The notes: generated by a model not told the origin, from the sequence alone. A DNA stretch of 64,000 bases from Legionella_A sp963772805 (GCA_963772805.1 CAVYYU010000002.1:1-64000); one strand, 5' to 3'; numbered from the stretch's first letter, positions 44,401 to 54,700 are shown. Made by a program: numbers and translations.

Positions 44401-45742
44401 ACCTGAATCGAAAGCTCCGCCATTGTCTCCACTTCTTTCGTACCTTAGCGGGAAGCATCAGGCAACCAAGGCCATCAATGCTGCCAAAGAAAGAGAGGCA
44501 CTGGCGTTTATTGTCATCAATGACTCCATTTTGGTGAAGAAACACAGCAATGGCTGGGTACCTACAACAGATACCACAGGAGAAATTCTACAAGTTTCAG
44601 AGCGCGCTTTTAAAGAATGGCAGGCGGACACATCAAGGCCTGATTTAAAGAATTACAGTAGAAGAAGAGACCCGATAATTACCACACCTGAGCTCTTGGA
44701 AGTGGATACGACGCTACAAAATCTGGAAAAAATCACAACCTATTCGAATAACAAAGGATTGCTGGAGATTATTGCAGGAACCAAAGCGCTGCAGCCAACC
44801 TGGGCCGCTCAGGACTGGAAGGCCTATCAACAAAACGTTGATACCCTGAGAAACAATATTACAGTCCTGCTGGATACATACCCGCCCTTCGCCGAAGAAA
44901 TACAAAATGAATTACAACAACTCAATAGCCAACTGCACGACGCAAGAGACAAAGTTCCAGAAAAGGAAAAAACCCCAGTTCTCGCACAAGTTAATACGCC
45001 AAGGAAAGAAGGCGCGCTCTTTACAGTGGAAGCAGGGAAAGAGGATGAGTTACATTTTAAACATACCCTTTTTACCGATAGCCAATTAGCCGCGACAACG
45101 CGTTCAGAAGCACAGCACTCTAATCCTGACAGAATGCAACTCACGACGGCCGAGTCCATGGTTACAAAATATCAGGAAGTAGTCTTGCAAAAAGACCAAG
45201 TCATTCAAGCATCGGTTGACTTTGGTAACGGCAAAAACGGGAGATTGGTTCAAAACAGTCAGGGCACGGTAACCGACTTTTCCTCAAAAAACCTAGCCCC
45301 CAAAGAAAAAGCGCAAGTTGCTCTTGAACAAGCAAAAATGTTTTTAGTCAATTGGAAGCCTGGTGACGGTGATATTATTATTCGTGGTCAAGACCCGGTG
45401 ATGGCAAATATGGTTCATGCCGCCTTGCTCTCACTTAAAGACTGTCACCCCAAATTTAAGGACATCCAAATCAAATGCCATGTTTCCGATAGCGACCGTC
45501 CGGGTTGGCGTGGCATAAACCATTTTGTTAATCGCCATATAGGAGCGCATGTAGAGAAAGATTTGGTCGAGCAGGTTAAAAAAGAAACGTCCATCTTAGT
45601 GGGAAACACAGGAGCCCATGATTATAAAGAGCGGGTTTCTACAACGCAGGAATTTAAGGCTCGATTACTCCACGCAAAACCAGTCGACGACACAAACCAG
45701 CCGTCGATAGATACACCAAAAACAGGTCATCAGACAAGTTGA
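41417..45742 (+). CDS. 1441-aa protein with P-loop kinase-like domain, effector candidate
   Basis: This very large protein lacks signal or membrane segments. A central domain has Walker A GPAGVGKTG (residues 845-853) followed ~30 residues later by KIDGGDSREN (D883, R888, E889), then MIIPTTSF. This spacing recalls zeta-toxin/AvrRxo1-type P-loop kinases, which phosphorylate small molecules. The N-terminal ~750 residues include KAPVFCFVQNISVNGFGDTL and a helical region. The C-terminus has DGDIIIRGQDPVMANMVHAAL, a separate alpha/beta domain. I know no family for the flanks. It begins 153 bp after the CaaX-bearing gene on the same strand, so the two may be co-expressed effectors. The open frame is intact. 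Confidence 0.7.
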   Translation: MPIDENAQAKAQAEFMTAAIKCAQNIASAKDPLAFDPQGRVLIDVALSDIYNANEQKQEKWLTEKLGRSVSKTITISLDINHIPELKAKFTTALDEKLKAQEASDDVRKDIIKQLYTPAESKEHKSEAKAAEIASKVHEGLPKGSIIALQQEYHFHLSLALRTWKTFFHPKLEKKETQLDAAFTETMVKVNSLVLDAYAKALVKANVSDKIDIGILNKELDLARKSMTKEAHAYLFKHIIQETKVKFDRDELEKLSEKGQKKLKKIAETTTATPNDIIHTSSSQGLATWISGSENTAHHRAKGFEHLPQRQIITHRYNADGVTPNKYERLQIRTASLDVKEGVTKENRQEFIDDIAKKLAGINSKYLLSERQSLGEPQAFIYNLHTASNDKIGFLAVGDMNGNKQTQGAELILQGAHQYNATQLSKKAPVFCFVQNISVNGFGDTLGYDGNPLRQETTLMSEMAMMHTLRSACNEEQRAKINTIMSTYSAYLTTSNREPSFSASKEGKKTIKLISEIKNDWKEKKAPVQGEEKSAPPIEPEPDLMITNAKASLKNIIGNNLHFSHDYAVLIQSLSVFVEKASIAGCKSGNERAQMINGRVGIFDQVLNSDTSQQHTLIKGLATALETMARTTNIKDLKTALNDAYQKHGAQQAAIYVSLSDQGGPSKVNERPQGGSINRNNVEEISMNQKHADSMQAHKGMTKSMVAGAEKAFEYLHIEQLREKKIKSGKYNAYLNNSSQVNVVQGETSKIEARKNFVTHLLSPQVLRKSEMDKEIRKTFIDKGTPEKAAINMKSLLGAEGVKLYKEALEEERVNGKELSWEKATDVTMQTDFPFKRRFVAQILGPAGVGKTGAVNMLLPILAAFMEKDNSKSKETPLVAKIDGGDSRENSKVREWAVQHAIDMGYTGVKDIYHIGDEKILGKVKKDIEATASAKPRCNMIIPTTSFKANMTKNFTDKNDVQEVFVQVMGKQEVIEFQQNSRAWKKDWNNETETLPESKAPPLSPLLSYLSGKHQATKAINAAKEREALAFIVINDSILVKKHSNGWVPTTDTTGEILQVSERAFKEWQADTSRPDLKNYSRRRDPIITTPELLEVDTTLQNLEKITTYSNNKGLLEIIAGTKALQPTWAAQDWKAYQQNVDTLRNNITVLLDTYPPFAEEIQNELQQLNSQLHDARDKVPEKEKTPVLAQVNTPRKEGALFTVEAGKEDELHFKHTLFTDSQLAATTRSEAQHSNPDRMQLTTAESMVTKYQEVVLQKDQVIQASVDFGNGKNGRLVQNSQGTVTDFSSKNLAPKEKAQVALEQAKMFLVNWKPGDGDIIIRGQDPVMANMVHAALLSLKDCHPKFKDIQIKCHVSDSDRPGWRGINHFVNRHIGAHVEKDLVEQVKKETSILVGNTGAHDYKERVSTTQEFKARLLHAKPVDDTNQPSIDTPKTGHQTS

Positions 45743-45856
45743 AATTAAAGACCAACTTCCCCGTCTGATGCTACCCGCCGTGAACTATGAAGGCATTTTC
45801 CTTTTGCCGAGCGCGTTGCTATCATAGCCGCCTCCCTAACCACACCAGGATTTACC

Positions 45857-46207
45857 ATGACATGGGCGCAAGCTTTACCGTTATCAGCATTACAACAAAA
45901 TACACGCCATAAAATGACCATCAACAACCACGATATTTTATTGTTATGGCATAAAGATGAAGTACACGCGATTCAATCGCAATGCCCGCATTTCAAACTG
46001 CCGTTGACCAAAGGCGAACTAACCGACGATTGTGCGATTATTTGTCCTTTTCATAAAAGTGCTTTCGATTTAAAAACAGGCGACGTCGCCTGCTGGTCAC
46101 CCTGGCCGCCGGTAGTCGGAAAACTGCTTGGAAAAATATCGAAAGAAAAGCAATTAAAGGTTTATCCAACACGCATCGAAGACGACATGATCTGGGTTGA
46201 TGCCTAG
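45857..46207 (+). CDS. Rieske [2Fe-2S] protein
   Basis: The 116-aa protein has a complete Rieske cluster-binding pair: C-P-H in SQCPHFKLPL and C-x-x-H in IICPFHKSAFDL, separated by 17 residues, and the expected beta framework (KMTINNHDILLLWHKDEVHAI at the start). It resembles stand-alone ferredoxin components such as NirD- or dioxygenase-type small Rieske proteins. There is no signal peptide. No oxygenase or reductase partner is adjacent, so its electron acceptor is unknown. It is followed by the 130-bp tandem array. Confidence 0.9.
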   Translation: MTWAQALPLSALQQNTRHKMTINNHDILLLWHKDEVHAIQSQCPHFKLPLTKGELTDDCAIICPFHKSAFDLKTGDVACWSPWPPVVGKLLGKISKEKQLKVYPTRIEDDMIWVDA

Positions 46208-46220
46208 TACCGCATCACTC

Positions 46221-46660
46221 TGATTTAAACCGGCTGTTGTAGGTTGGTGTTGAGCGCAAGCGATGCCCAACATCGGCGTGCCCCGTGCCGTGATTGTTGG
46301 GCTTCGCTAACGCTTAGCGCCAACCTACGGTACGAGTACCCGCGTCGACCTGATTTTGACCGGCTGTTGTAGGTTGGTGTTGAGCGTTGGCGATGCCCAA
46401 CATCGGCGTGCCCCGTGCCGTGATTGTTGGGCTTCGCTAGCGCTTAGCGCCAACCTACGGTACGAGTACCCGCGTCGACCTGATTTAAACCGGCTGTTGT
46501 AGGTTGGTGTTGAGCGTTGGCGAAGCCCAACATCGGCGTGCCCCGTGCCGTGATTGTTGGGCTTCGCTAGCGCTTAGCGCCAACCTACGGTACGAGTACC
46601 CGCGTCGACCTGATTTAAACCGGCTGTTGTAGGTTGGTGTTGAGCGTTGGCGAAGCCCAA
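46221..46660. repeat. Tandem array of a 130-bp palindromic unit (three full copies plus a partial)
   Basis: Units begin near 46221, 46351, 46481 and 46611 with an exact 130-bp period; the fourth is cut at ~46660. Copies differ at only a few positions. Each unit is a large dyad: GTAGGTTGG at the left pairs with CCAACCTAC at the right, and GCCCAACA pairs with TGTTGGGC inside. The same motif recurs, diverged, at 49111-49240. Such GTAGGTTGG-type repeats are REP/BIME-like extragenic palindromes. No coding capacity is seen. Confidence 0.9.
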
Positions 46661-46691
46661 TAATCAGGGCACGAATACATGATGATTCAAG

Positions 46692-47485
46692 CTAAGGTTC
46701 TAAACGGCCACTTGTTTTACAGCGGCTATCCGCAACAATACAGTGAGCCAGCTCATGCTTGTTTCTTTTGTAGCCATCGACGAGTAAATCATAGTCAGGA
46801 TGGTGTTTTATCACATTTTTTTCAGCGTAATCTACCGCCAGGGTACCCAGCTGCTGAAGCTTTGCATATACCTTATCGAACTCTTTCGTTTTCCCGGCAA
46901 CGCTGGTAAACAACGCCAAAGACTGCAACATGCGCGCATAACGAACGGGATAATCATTCCATCCGTTTTTTTCCAACGCATTGATATATTTGGTCACGCT
47001 GCATGAATAAGTTTCAACAAACCCCTTGTCTTGCAGAAGGATTTTCGCTTCACCGGGGGTAATCGATGCATCATAATTACGTTGCTCCCACCCCCACTCA
47101 GCCGGAACATGCATGGGAAAAATCCACCAATCGTAATGATGCTTCTTGGTAAAAAAATCTTCTTTTTTCTTGAAAACATGATCAAATGTATGTTGTTGGA
47201 TGCGTCGAATAATACTTAAGCGGTCATTTTGATTTAAACTAACAAGGCTTATTTTTTCCCTTGATTGCAAATTCGGGTCTTGTAACGCTTTGTCTGTGTA
47301 CTCCTTTATGGCTTGTTGCTGCTGACGTAATAGTATGGACCCCGCCACCTATCGAAAGGCTTCTATTTGAGCCAGAATGAATATGTTAACAGTCATTCAA
47401 TCAAGGTGAGGGATCCATACTATTACGTCACAATGACGTGTTCAAGCGCCTTGAGAAAACGACTCTGATTGATAAGTGCTTTCAT
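46692..47485 (-). pseudogene. Hypothetical protein gene interrupted by a MITE near its 5' end
   Basis: The minus strand encodes ~205 residues of an unrecognised soluble protein (KEYTDKALQDPNLQSREK, KKHHYDWWIFPMHVPAEWGW, VRYARMLQSLALFTSVAGKT). The frame's first Met (47348) and following residues come from the 108-bp element at 47323-47430, so that start is artificial. Beyond the element lies MKALINQSRFLKALEHVI from ATG 47485, in a different frame, a plausible original N-terminus. The WWIFP/PAEWGW block and basic/aromatic composition give no family. It may be translated from the MITE-borne start or be dead. It probably was an effector-like orphan gene. Confidence 0.55.
47323..47430. mobile_element. 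108-bp MITE-like element, copy 2
   Basis: The sequence is the exact reverse complement of 9581-9688, with the same TGACGTAATAGTATGGA ends. It sits in the 5' part of a hypothetical gene. No target duplication is evident. Confidence 0.85.
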
Positions 47486-47652
47486 TTGATAGATAACCCT
47501 CTTAGAGCGCCCACTACATCCACGCCTTTATGGTTGTAATAACACCTTCTAAGATTAATTATATCACCAATTAATGCACTTTGTGCTCTTCTAGCACAAT
47601 TTGCGTGTGTTGTGCGTTTGATTGGTTAATTATTAACCTGCCCGCAACTTAA

Positions 47653-49086
47653 TTAATCACAGGTTTTGGTAGCCTTGTTTCTAACTGTTTGATAACTATC
47701 GAGCGCCCTATGCCGAGCCGTTTTGTGATCAAGCATTGGACCCGGGTAGTCTTTATCCAGAGTCAGCCCAAGCGTTCCCGGCGCTGCCTCCCATGGTTTG
47801 TGCAGCCATTTGTTCGCCACACCTGCCAACTCAGGCACCCAGCGCCTCACATAATCACCGTCGGGATCAAATTTTTTACCTTGCAGAACCGGATTGAAGA
47901 TGCGGAAGTAAGGTGACGCGTCAGCACCGCTGCCGGCCACCCATTGCCAACTGGCGGAGTTATTCGCCAAATCAGCATCCAGCAAGGTATCCATGAACCA
48001 AGCGGCACCAATACGCCAATCGATGAGTAAATCTTTAGTCAGAAAAGAGGCGACAATCATACGCACCCGATTGTGCATATAGCCAGTTCTCCACAACTCT
48101 CGCATCCCGGCGTCAACGATCGGATAACCCGTCATCCCTTGCTGCCAGCGTTTTAGTGCCGCATCATCATGCTGCCAACTAAACGCGTCAAATTCACGCT
48201 TGAAATTGCTATCGGGTAGGGATGGATAGTGATAAAGAAGATGATAAGAAAATTCCCGCCAGCCCATTTCCGCGAGAAAATGATCCGCCGAAGGTAAATC
48301 ACAATGACGTTCCTGCTTTGCCTGCTCAATGGCACGCCAAATTTGCCATGGGCTGATTTCACCAAAATGAAGATGTGGGGATAATCTCGAGGTTGCAGGG
48401 ATAGCAGGCAGGTCACGTAATGCCTTATAACCCTGTAAATGGTAGTCAATAAAATCGCTCAATCGTTGCTGCGCGCCATACTCTCCCGGCTGCCAATGCT
48501 GTGAAAATTCACCCGCCCAGTCTGGTTTCGTGGGTCGCAATCGCCAATCATCCAGTTCTTCGCTAGCGACACGCAATGCCCCAGGGTTAACATCGATTCG
48601 CGCAGGAGCAGGAATGATGGTCTGGCGTAAGCATTGCCGCCAAAATGGCGTAAATACTTTGAAATAGTGCCCACTTTTATTTTTCACCGTCCACGGCTCA
48701 TGCAGCAGACTGCCATTAAAGCTTAAGACCTCAACGTCCTGCTCTTTTAACGCTGTTTTAATCTGCTGATCGCGCTGAATCACCTGTGGTTCATAACAGC
48801 GATTCCAGTAGACCGCATCGACATGATGTTGGCTAATGACCTGCGACAAGAGCGCAAACGCATTCCCCCGACGCAAGCAGAGCGGTAAACCGTGTTTTTT
48901 TAATTCTTGCGCCAGAGACTGCAAACTATGATGTAACCACCATTTTTGCGCACCGCCCAGCGGCATGCTTTCATCATCTTTGATGTAGAGCGGGATAACC
49001 ACTTGGTGATGATTACAAGCCGCCGCAAGCGCGGGATTATCACTACAACGGAGATCCTGTCGAAACCAGACTATTGCGATAGACAT
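47653..49086 (-). CDS. phrB: Deoxyribodipyrimidine photolyase
   Basis: The 477-aa enzyme splits cyclobutane pyrimidine dimers in DNA using light. The N-terminal Rossmann-like domain (AIVWFRQDLRCSDNPAL) binds an antenna cofactor. The C-terminal FAD domain has PHLHFGEISPWQIW, EMGWREFSYHLLYHYPSL, WQQGMTGYPIVDAGMRELW, RTGYMHNRVRMIVASFLTKDL and DLANNSASWQWVAGSGADASPYFRIFNP. The Trp electron-transfer residues are present. It is full length, class I CPD photolyase. The -strand gene begins just after a GTAGGTTGG-type repeat region. No SOS box was seen. Confidence 0.95.
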   Translation of the reverse strand: MSIAIVWFRQDLRCSDNPALAAACNHHQVVIPLYIKDDESMPLGGAQKWWLHHSLQSLAQELKKHGLPLCLRRGNAFALLSQVISQHHVDAVYWNRCYEPQVIQRDQQIKTALKEQDVEVLSFNGSLLHEPWTVKNKSGHYFKVFTPFWRQCLRQTIIPAPARIDVNPGALRVASEELDDWRLRPTKPDWAGEFSQHWQPGEYGAQQRLSDFIDYHLQGYKALRDLPAIPATSRLSPHLHFGEISPWQIWRAIEQAKQERHCDLPSADHFLAEMGWREFSYHLLYHYPSLPDSNFKREFDAFSWQHDDAALKRWQQGMTGYPIVDAGMRELWRTGYMHNRVRMIVASFLTKDLLIDWRIGAAWFMDTLLDADLANNSASWQWVAGSGADASPYFRIFNPVLQGKKFDPDGDYVRRWVPELAGVANKWLHKPWEAAPGTLGLTLDKDYPGPMLDHKTARHRALDSYQTVRNKATKTCD

Positions 49087-49110
49087 GCATAAACCTCATT
49101 GCTCTCATGT

Positions 49111-49240
49111 AATGTTGGGCGGCAGTGCGTTTAGCACCAACCGACAACAACTCAAATGTAGGTTGGCGCTGAGCTTGCGAAGCCCAACAACGGAGCTTAG
49201 ACCACAACGTTGGGCTGCACTGCGTTTAGCACCAACCTAC
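49111..49240. repeat. Diverged GTAGGTTGG-type palindromic repeats
   Basis: Between phrB and pbpC, inverted repeats of the same family as the 46.2-kb array appear: TTGGGC-N-GCGTTTAGCACCAACC blocks and GTAGGTTGGCGCTGAGC with GCGAAGCCCAAC. They are diverged, not tandem. They may terminate or stabilise the flanking minus-strand transcripts. Confidence 0.75.
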
Positions 49241-49245
49241 CTTAC

Positions 49246-51558
49246 CTAACTATCCATTTGAATCACAATATCGCGTGCGTCCGAGAGGCCATGATCATCC
49301 AGCACGCGTACCACAAATTTGCCCGCCTTGGCCTGCCATAAAAACGGCTGATCAGGGCGGGTTTTAGCCACGTAAGTTTCATTGATAAACCAATAGATAG
49401 ACGCAACATCAGCATCAGTCACGGCAGTTAACGGAATTTGCGCTTGTTGACTGGCATTCGCGCGCACAATGTAACGTAACCCGGTCTGCGGTGAGGTGAT
49501 TTGCGGGCTTAAGCCGCGATTCCCGGCTAATGAGCAGCCCGGCTCATAGGCTGGTGGTGCGCGGCGTTGAATACCGGCCTGTTTAAAAATATTAAGTAAA
49601 TCCGTCGGCCAAAATTCATAAATTTCAAAACGGGTATTACGGTCAAAATGGCAGGTGCGTAGGCCACTGTTTTTATCAACAGCTACCTCACGATAAATAT
49701 TATCCGATTTTATCGGCGATTTTCCGGGTATAAACCAGGTCATTTCAGTATCCTGGCAAAAACGCGTGGGCAACATGCCCGATGCCTTGCAGATTTCCAC
49801 CCGCTCCAAATGCATCATTTCGGGGCGCTTGGCAATAGCCGCTAACGGGCCACGTTCGTGCTTTATTGCATCAATTAACTCAAAGAATAACGGCGCCGCT
49901 ATGTTTTTACCAATAAAAGCAGGATTGCTTTGATTATTAAAATTGCCTACCCACACCGCTAAAACATAAGGCCCAAACGCACCCACCGACCAAGCGTCGC
50001 GATAACCCGAAGACGTGCCCGTTTTCCATGATACCGGCAGTGTGTCCGGATTAACGGCCGCAAAACCCAATTCAGGCCGCTTCGTTTCTTTTAACATATC
50101 CAATACCAGAAAACTTGCCTCCGGACTTAGCAAACGCACACCGCTACTAACGGCGGAATCACGGCGCAGACGTAGTGGACGCCACATGCCGTCATTGACC
50201 AACATGGCATAGAGGCTGGTTAGTTCCTGCATGGTTAATTCAGCCCCCCCCAGATTCAAAGCCAAACCATAATAGGATTCTGGTTTCAACGCACTGACCC
50301 GCGCTTTTTCCAATAACTGATATAAATTCGGCGTGCTTAATTGGCTGGCAAGGTAGATCGCTGGGATATTACGGCTGAGCACCAGTGCATCCTTCGCTTT
50401 GATGGGGCCCATAAAATCATAATCAAAATTCTCAGGGTTATAACCACCAAAACTGTGGGGTACATCTTTTAACACCGTGTCGGGATGGATCAAACCTTGA
50501 TCAAGCGCCAGACCATATATGAATGGTTTGAGTGTCGAACCTGGCGAGCGCTTAATGTCTGTACCATTAATTTGACCGTCAATGTCTTTGTTGAAAAAAT
50601 CAGCGGAGCCCACTAATCCCTTCACGCTCATGTCACGCGTATCAACCAACAACACGGCCGCATTATAAGCTCCAACATTTTTTTTGCGATTAATATAATG
50701 ACGGGTAATGCGCTGTAACATCGCTTGCAAATGCGCGTCTAATGTCGTGGTTATTTCTTGTTGTTTGATTGAAAAATCATGCAAAACGGTATTAACCAGG
50801 TGTGGCGCCGTGAATGGCAAGGCATGTAGATTGCGCATCTCCAAGGGCAAGTTGAACATGATCGTTTTATTTTTATCGTCGGGATGGCGTTGCAACCAAC
50901 GTGCAAAAAGTTTATCGCGACTGTCTTTAAGCGCGTTATTATGCGACGTTCTTTGGATTGGATTTTGTGGAATAACACTCAATGTCAGCGCTTCCAGCAA
51001 CGTGAGATCACGTGCTTGTTTATGAAAATAAATCAAACTCGCCGCCCCCACGCCTTCAACATTATTGCTATAGGGCGCAAGGTTCAAATATGCCTGCAAA
51101 ATATCATTTTTGCTGTAATGCATTTCAAGCTGAACAGCACGCATAATTTGCAACATTTTACCGGAGAATTTTTTGGAATTAATACGATAACGAATACGTG
51201 CCACTTGCATGGTAATTGTTGACGCGCCCATACGCCGTGATTTAACTACATAGGTTTGCCATCCAGCCTTTAACATCGCCAAAGGATTAATGCCGAAATG
51301 CCCGCGAAAATATTGATCTTCCTGCAATAACGTTGCTGCAACAAGCGCCGGCGATATTTGCGCTAATGGCGTAAACAAACGATATTTATCGTCATGACTC
51401 AGGGTCAGGCGCAGCAAATGTTGCTGATCATCGTAAACTGCAGTCGAGAAACTGATGCCACTCAGCAGGTGTGGTTTTGGTAAAAAAAATAGTACGCCGC
51501 AGACACTGACAAACAGCCCTACTAACGCTATGCTAAGTGTTCTATAAAATGATTTCAT
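49246..51558 (-). CDS. pbpC: Penicillin-binding protein 1C
   Basis: The 770-aa bifunctional peptidoglycan synthase equals E. coli PbpC in length. ATG 51558 (MKSFYRTLSIALVGLFVSV) starts with a membrane anchor and replaces an earlier in-frame Met. The GT51 glycosyltransferase domain has LLQEDQYFRGHFGINP and RRMGASTITMQVAR. The transpeptidase has the SxxK motif in SPGSTLKPFIYG, SRN in LSRNIPA and KTG in KTGTSSGYRD. A PBP1C-type C-terminal beta domain closes the protein. It is divergent from the alpha-2-macroglobulin gene, its usual functional partner in envelope defence. Confidence 0.94.
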   Translation of the reverse strand: MKSFYRTLSIALVGLFVSVCGVLFFLPKPHLLSGISFSTAVYDDQQHLLRLTLSHDDKYRLFTPLAQISPALVAATLLQEDQYFRGHFGINPLAMLKAGWQTYVVKSRRMGASTITMQVARIRYRINSKKFSGKMLQIMRAVQLEMHYSKNDILQAYLNLAPYSNNVEGVGAASLIYFHKQARDLTLLEALTLSVIPQNPIQRTSHNNALKDSRDKLFARWLQRHPDDKNKTIMFNLPLEMRNLHALPFTAPHLVNTVLHDFSIKQQEITTTLDAHLQAMLQRITRHYINRKKNVGAYNAAVLLVDTRDMSVKGLVGSADFFNKDIDGQINGTDIKRSPGSTLKPFIYGLALDQGLIHPDTVLKDVPHSFGGYNPENFDYDFMGPIKAKDALVLSRNIPAIYLASQLSTPNLYQLLEKARVSALKPESYYGLALNLGGAELTMQELTSLYAMLVNDGMWRPLRLRRDSAVSSGVRLLSPEASFLVLDMLKETKRPELGFAAVNPDTLPVSWKTGTSSGYRDAWSVGAFGPYVLAVWVGNFNNQSNPAFIGKNIAAPLFFELIDAIKHERGPLAAIAKRPEMMHLERVEICKASGMLPTRFCQDTEMTWFIPGKSPIKSDNIYREVAVDKNSGLRTCHFDRNTRFEIYEFWPTDLLNIFKQAGIQRRAPPAYEPGCSLAGNRGLSPQITSPQTGLRYIVRANASQQAQIPLTAVTDADVASIYWFINETYVAKTRPDQPFLWQAKAGKFVVRVLDDHGLSDARDIVIQMDS

Positions 51559-51767
51559 GCGCACTAATATACAGCAGGAATCGTTATAAATTAAGCGGCT
51601 TTTGATAGAGCTAATGCGTGGATCTTTAAGCTTATCGTAGAACGATCCCGAGTTGCGCAGCACTCCATCCAGACTACGTTAGCCCCGTTAGCTAATTTCC
51701 CACCTACTCTTGAGGTAAGAAAGGAATGAATGCTGATAAATACTGTTTGCCCCGGCGAGGATAATTG

Positions 51768-54700
51768 ATGAACAAAAAACAAGCCCCTATTATTGCAGCT
51801 ATCGGTGTTTTTTTTGCAGCGACCTTAGGTCGGTTTAACTGGACTAGCCCACCCTGGCTCACTTATTTACACCGTAAAGCGACCGCACGGCCAGCCCTGT
51901 TTTGGTCGACAACCGCCGGTATTCTCATGATGTTGCTTGTCGCAGGATTAGCTTATAGCTGGTACCAAAACCAGCCCAAGCCACAATTAATTACCGCCGC
52001 CATCACCGCCCCCAAAATTACTGTTATCGATGGCGATGAACCGATCGTCAGTGATTTAATCATCGAGTTTGGCAAAAAAGATTCCGAAGGTACGCTGGTA
52101 CCCGAATCCGTGGCACCGCTTAAGCAAATCGGCCAAGAAGTAGAGGCCGGCATAGACCTGTCACCGACCATTGAGGGCACATGGGTTTGGCAAACGGATA
52201 GCAAACTGGTCTTCACGCCAAGCAAAGATTGGCCGGCAGGGCAAACCTACGACATCCATTTTGCTAACGATGCATTTGCCACTGGTGCAAAAATGGCAAG
52301 CCACAAATATTCATTTGTTACCCAACCCTTCACGGCCACCATCGCTGACTTCAAATTTTATCAAGATCCCGTTGACGCCAAACTGAGGCAAGCCGTTGCT
52401 ACGATTAATTTTAATTTTCCAGTTGATACCAGCAGTTTGGAAAACGACACCTCGTTGATGCTGCAAGCCCTCAAAAATGGCAAGCTGGATCTGGCGGCTC
52501 AACAGTATAAATTCACCATCACCTACGACAAATACAAACGCGTGGCATACCTGCGCTCCGAACCGTTAGCACTGTCTGACGTAGCCCGTTATTTGCTGTT
52601 ATCCGTCAATAAAGGCCTGCAATCAGCTACTGATTCAAAAAATGAAACCACAAACACCGTCAGCCAAAACCTGCTGATTCCTGATATCAGCAGTTATTTC
52701 AAAGTCGCCACCGTCACCGCCACCATCGTACGCAACGAACAAGACCGGCCAGAACAAGTACTGGCTTTGGAAACCTCGCTGGGGGCGACCGATGCTGCGA
52801 TTAAAAAATCGCTGCATGTCTACCTCTTGCCGCAGGATTATCCGGCCAACGACCACAGGCAAGAGCAAAAAAATTATGAATGGCAAAACCCAGGTGAGGT
52901 CAACGCCACAATTTTAGCGCTGTCGACGCCGCTAACCCTGCACGCTATTCCAAGTGACAGAAACTATGCAACCCTGCACAGTTACAAATTCAGCACGCAA
53001 ACTCCGCGTTATATCTATGTGAAAGTCGATAAAGGAACCCACGGTTTTGGCGATTTTGTGCTAACCCAAGATTATGTGGCCGTGATAAAAGCACCGGATT
53101 ACCCCAAAGAAATCGGATTTATCCACAAAGGTGCATTGCTTGCTTTAAGCGGTGAAAAAAAACTGTCGGTGCTGGTGCGCGGATTATCTGCAGTCAAATT
53201 CGAATTTGCACGGGTGATGCCTGGCAATGTTAATCAATTAATAACCCAAACCCAGGGTGATTTTAATAACCCCTACTTTATCAATCAAAGTTTTAATCAG
53301 CAGAATATCAGTGAAATATTCACTGATATTCAACAATTTGATGCCGCCGACCCCAGTAAACAACAATACACCGCCCTGGATTTTGCCAAGTATCTATCAG
53401 CAGCCGCCAACACCGGCGGCCCGCAAGGTTTGTTTTTATTGCAAGCCAGCGGCTGGGATACTGAAAATCAACAACCGCTCGATGTCCAAGCAAACCGTTT
53501 GGTATTGATTACCGATATGGGCTTAGTGGTTAAAGATAATCAGGACGGCAGCCATGATGTATTCGTGCAGTCGATTACCCAAGGCACACCGCTGCCTCAA
53601 GTTGCCGTGTCCGTTTTGGGTAAAAACGGCTTGTCGCTGCTCACCTATTATACCGACGCACAGGGGCGCGCCACGTTTCCGACTTTAAAAGATTACGTCA
53701 ATGAGCGTGAACCGGTCGTCTATCTGGCAAGCCTTGCTAATGACGTTTCCTTTATTCCCTACAATAATGCCAACCGACAATTAAATTTCTCCCGCTACGA
53801 TACCGGTGGCGTGTATAGCAATAATCAAGAGCAACACAGTTTAAGCGCCTACTTATTTTCAGACCGCGGCATATACCGCCCTGGTGATGCGGTTCATCTC
53901 GGCATGATTGTTAAACAAGCCTATGCCCAACCGCAGCCGGCGGGGTTAATTGTAGAAGCCACCGTGACCGACCCGCGCGGCACAACTATCCAGGATAAAA
54001 AATTTACACTAGACGATCTGGGTTATCTGAGTTTTGATTTTGAAACCAATGCGGCCTCACCAACCGGACAGTATTATGTCAGCCTTTATATCGTTAAAGA
54101 CGATCATGCTGACAGCTTGTTGGGTTCAATGACCCTGAAAGTATCAGAATTCCAACCCGATAGAATGCGGATAAAAGCCAGTTTATCGCAACCGCAAACG
54201 GAAGGCTGGATCGCACCAGCAGGTCTGTTGGCCAACGTGGACTTGTGGAATTTGTATGGCGCTCCCGCCACTGACAGGCGTATCGCCGCTAAAATTTTAC
54301 TTGAGCCTAAGCGCGTGGAGTTCGCAAAATACCCTGACTATATTTTTGCTGACCCGCTGCTGGACCCGACTAAACCGGCCAAAGTTTTCACGGATAATTT
54401 AGCGGACGCCACAACCGACGATAAAGGGCAAGTTGCGTTTAATCTGAATTTACAACGTTTCGATAGAGCCACCTACCAGCTGACCTTTTTTGCTGAAGGC
54501 TTTGAGGCCGAGGGTGGTCGCAGTGTGGCGACGCAAACTAGCGCACTAGTAAGCCCGCTGTCTTATTTTGTCGGCTATAAAGCAGATGGTGATTTAAGTT
54601 ATATCAAACAAAACGGCCAGCGTAGCGTGAACTTTATTGCGGTGAACCCCCAACTACAACAACACGCGGTGAATGATTTAAAAATTCAATTGGCAGCCTT

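Noticed and set aside
46221..46660. Possible CRISPR array
   Set aside because: The period is 130 bp and the whole unit repeats with no unique spacers; no cas genes nearby. It is a tandem palindromic repeat.
47323..47348. ATG at 47348 as the true start of the hypothetical protein
   Set aside because: That Met and the next residues are encoded by the inserted 108-bp element, so it cannot be the ancestral start.
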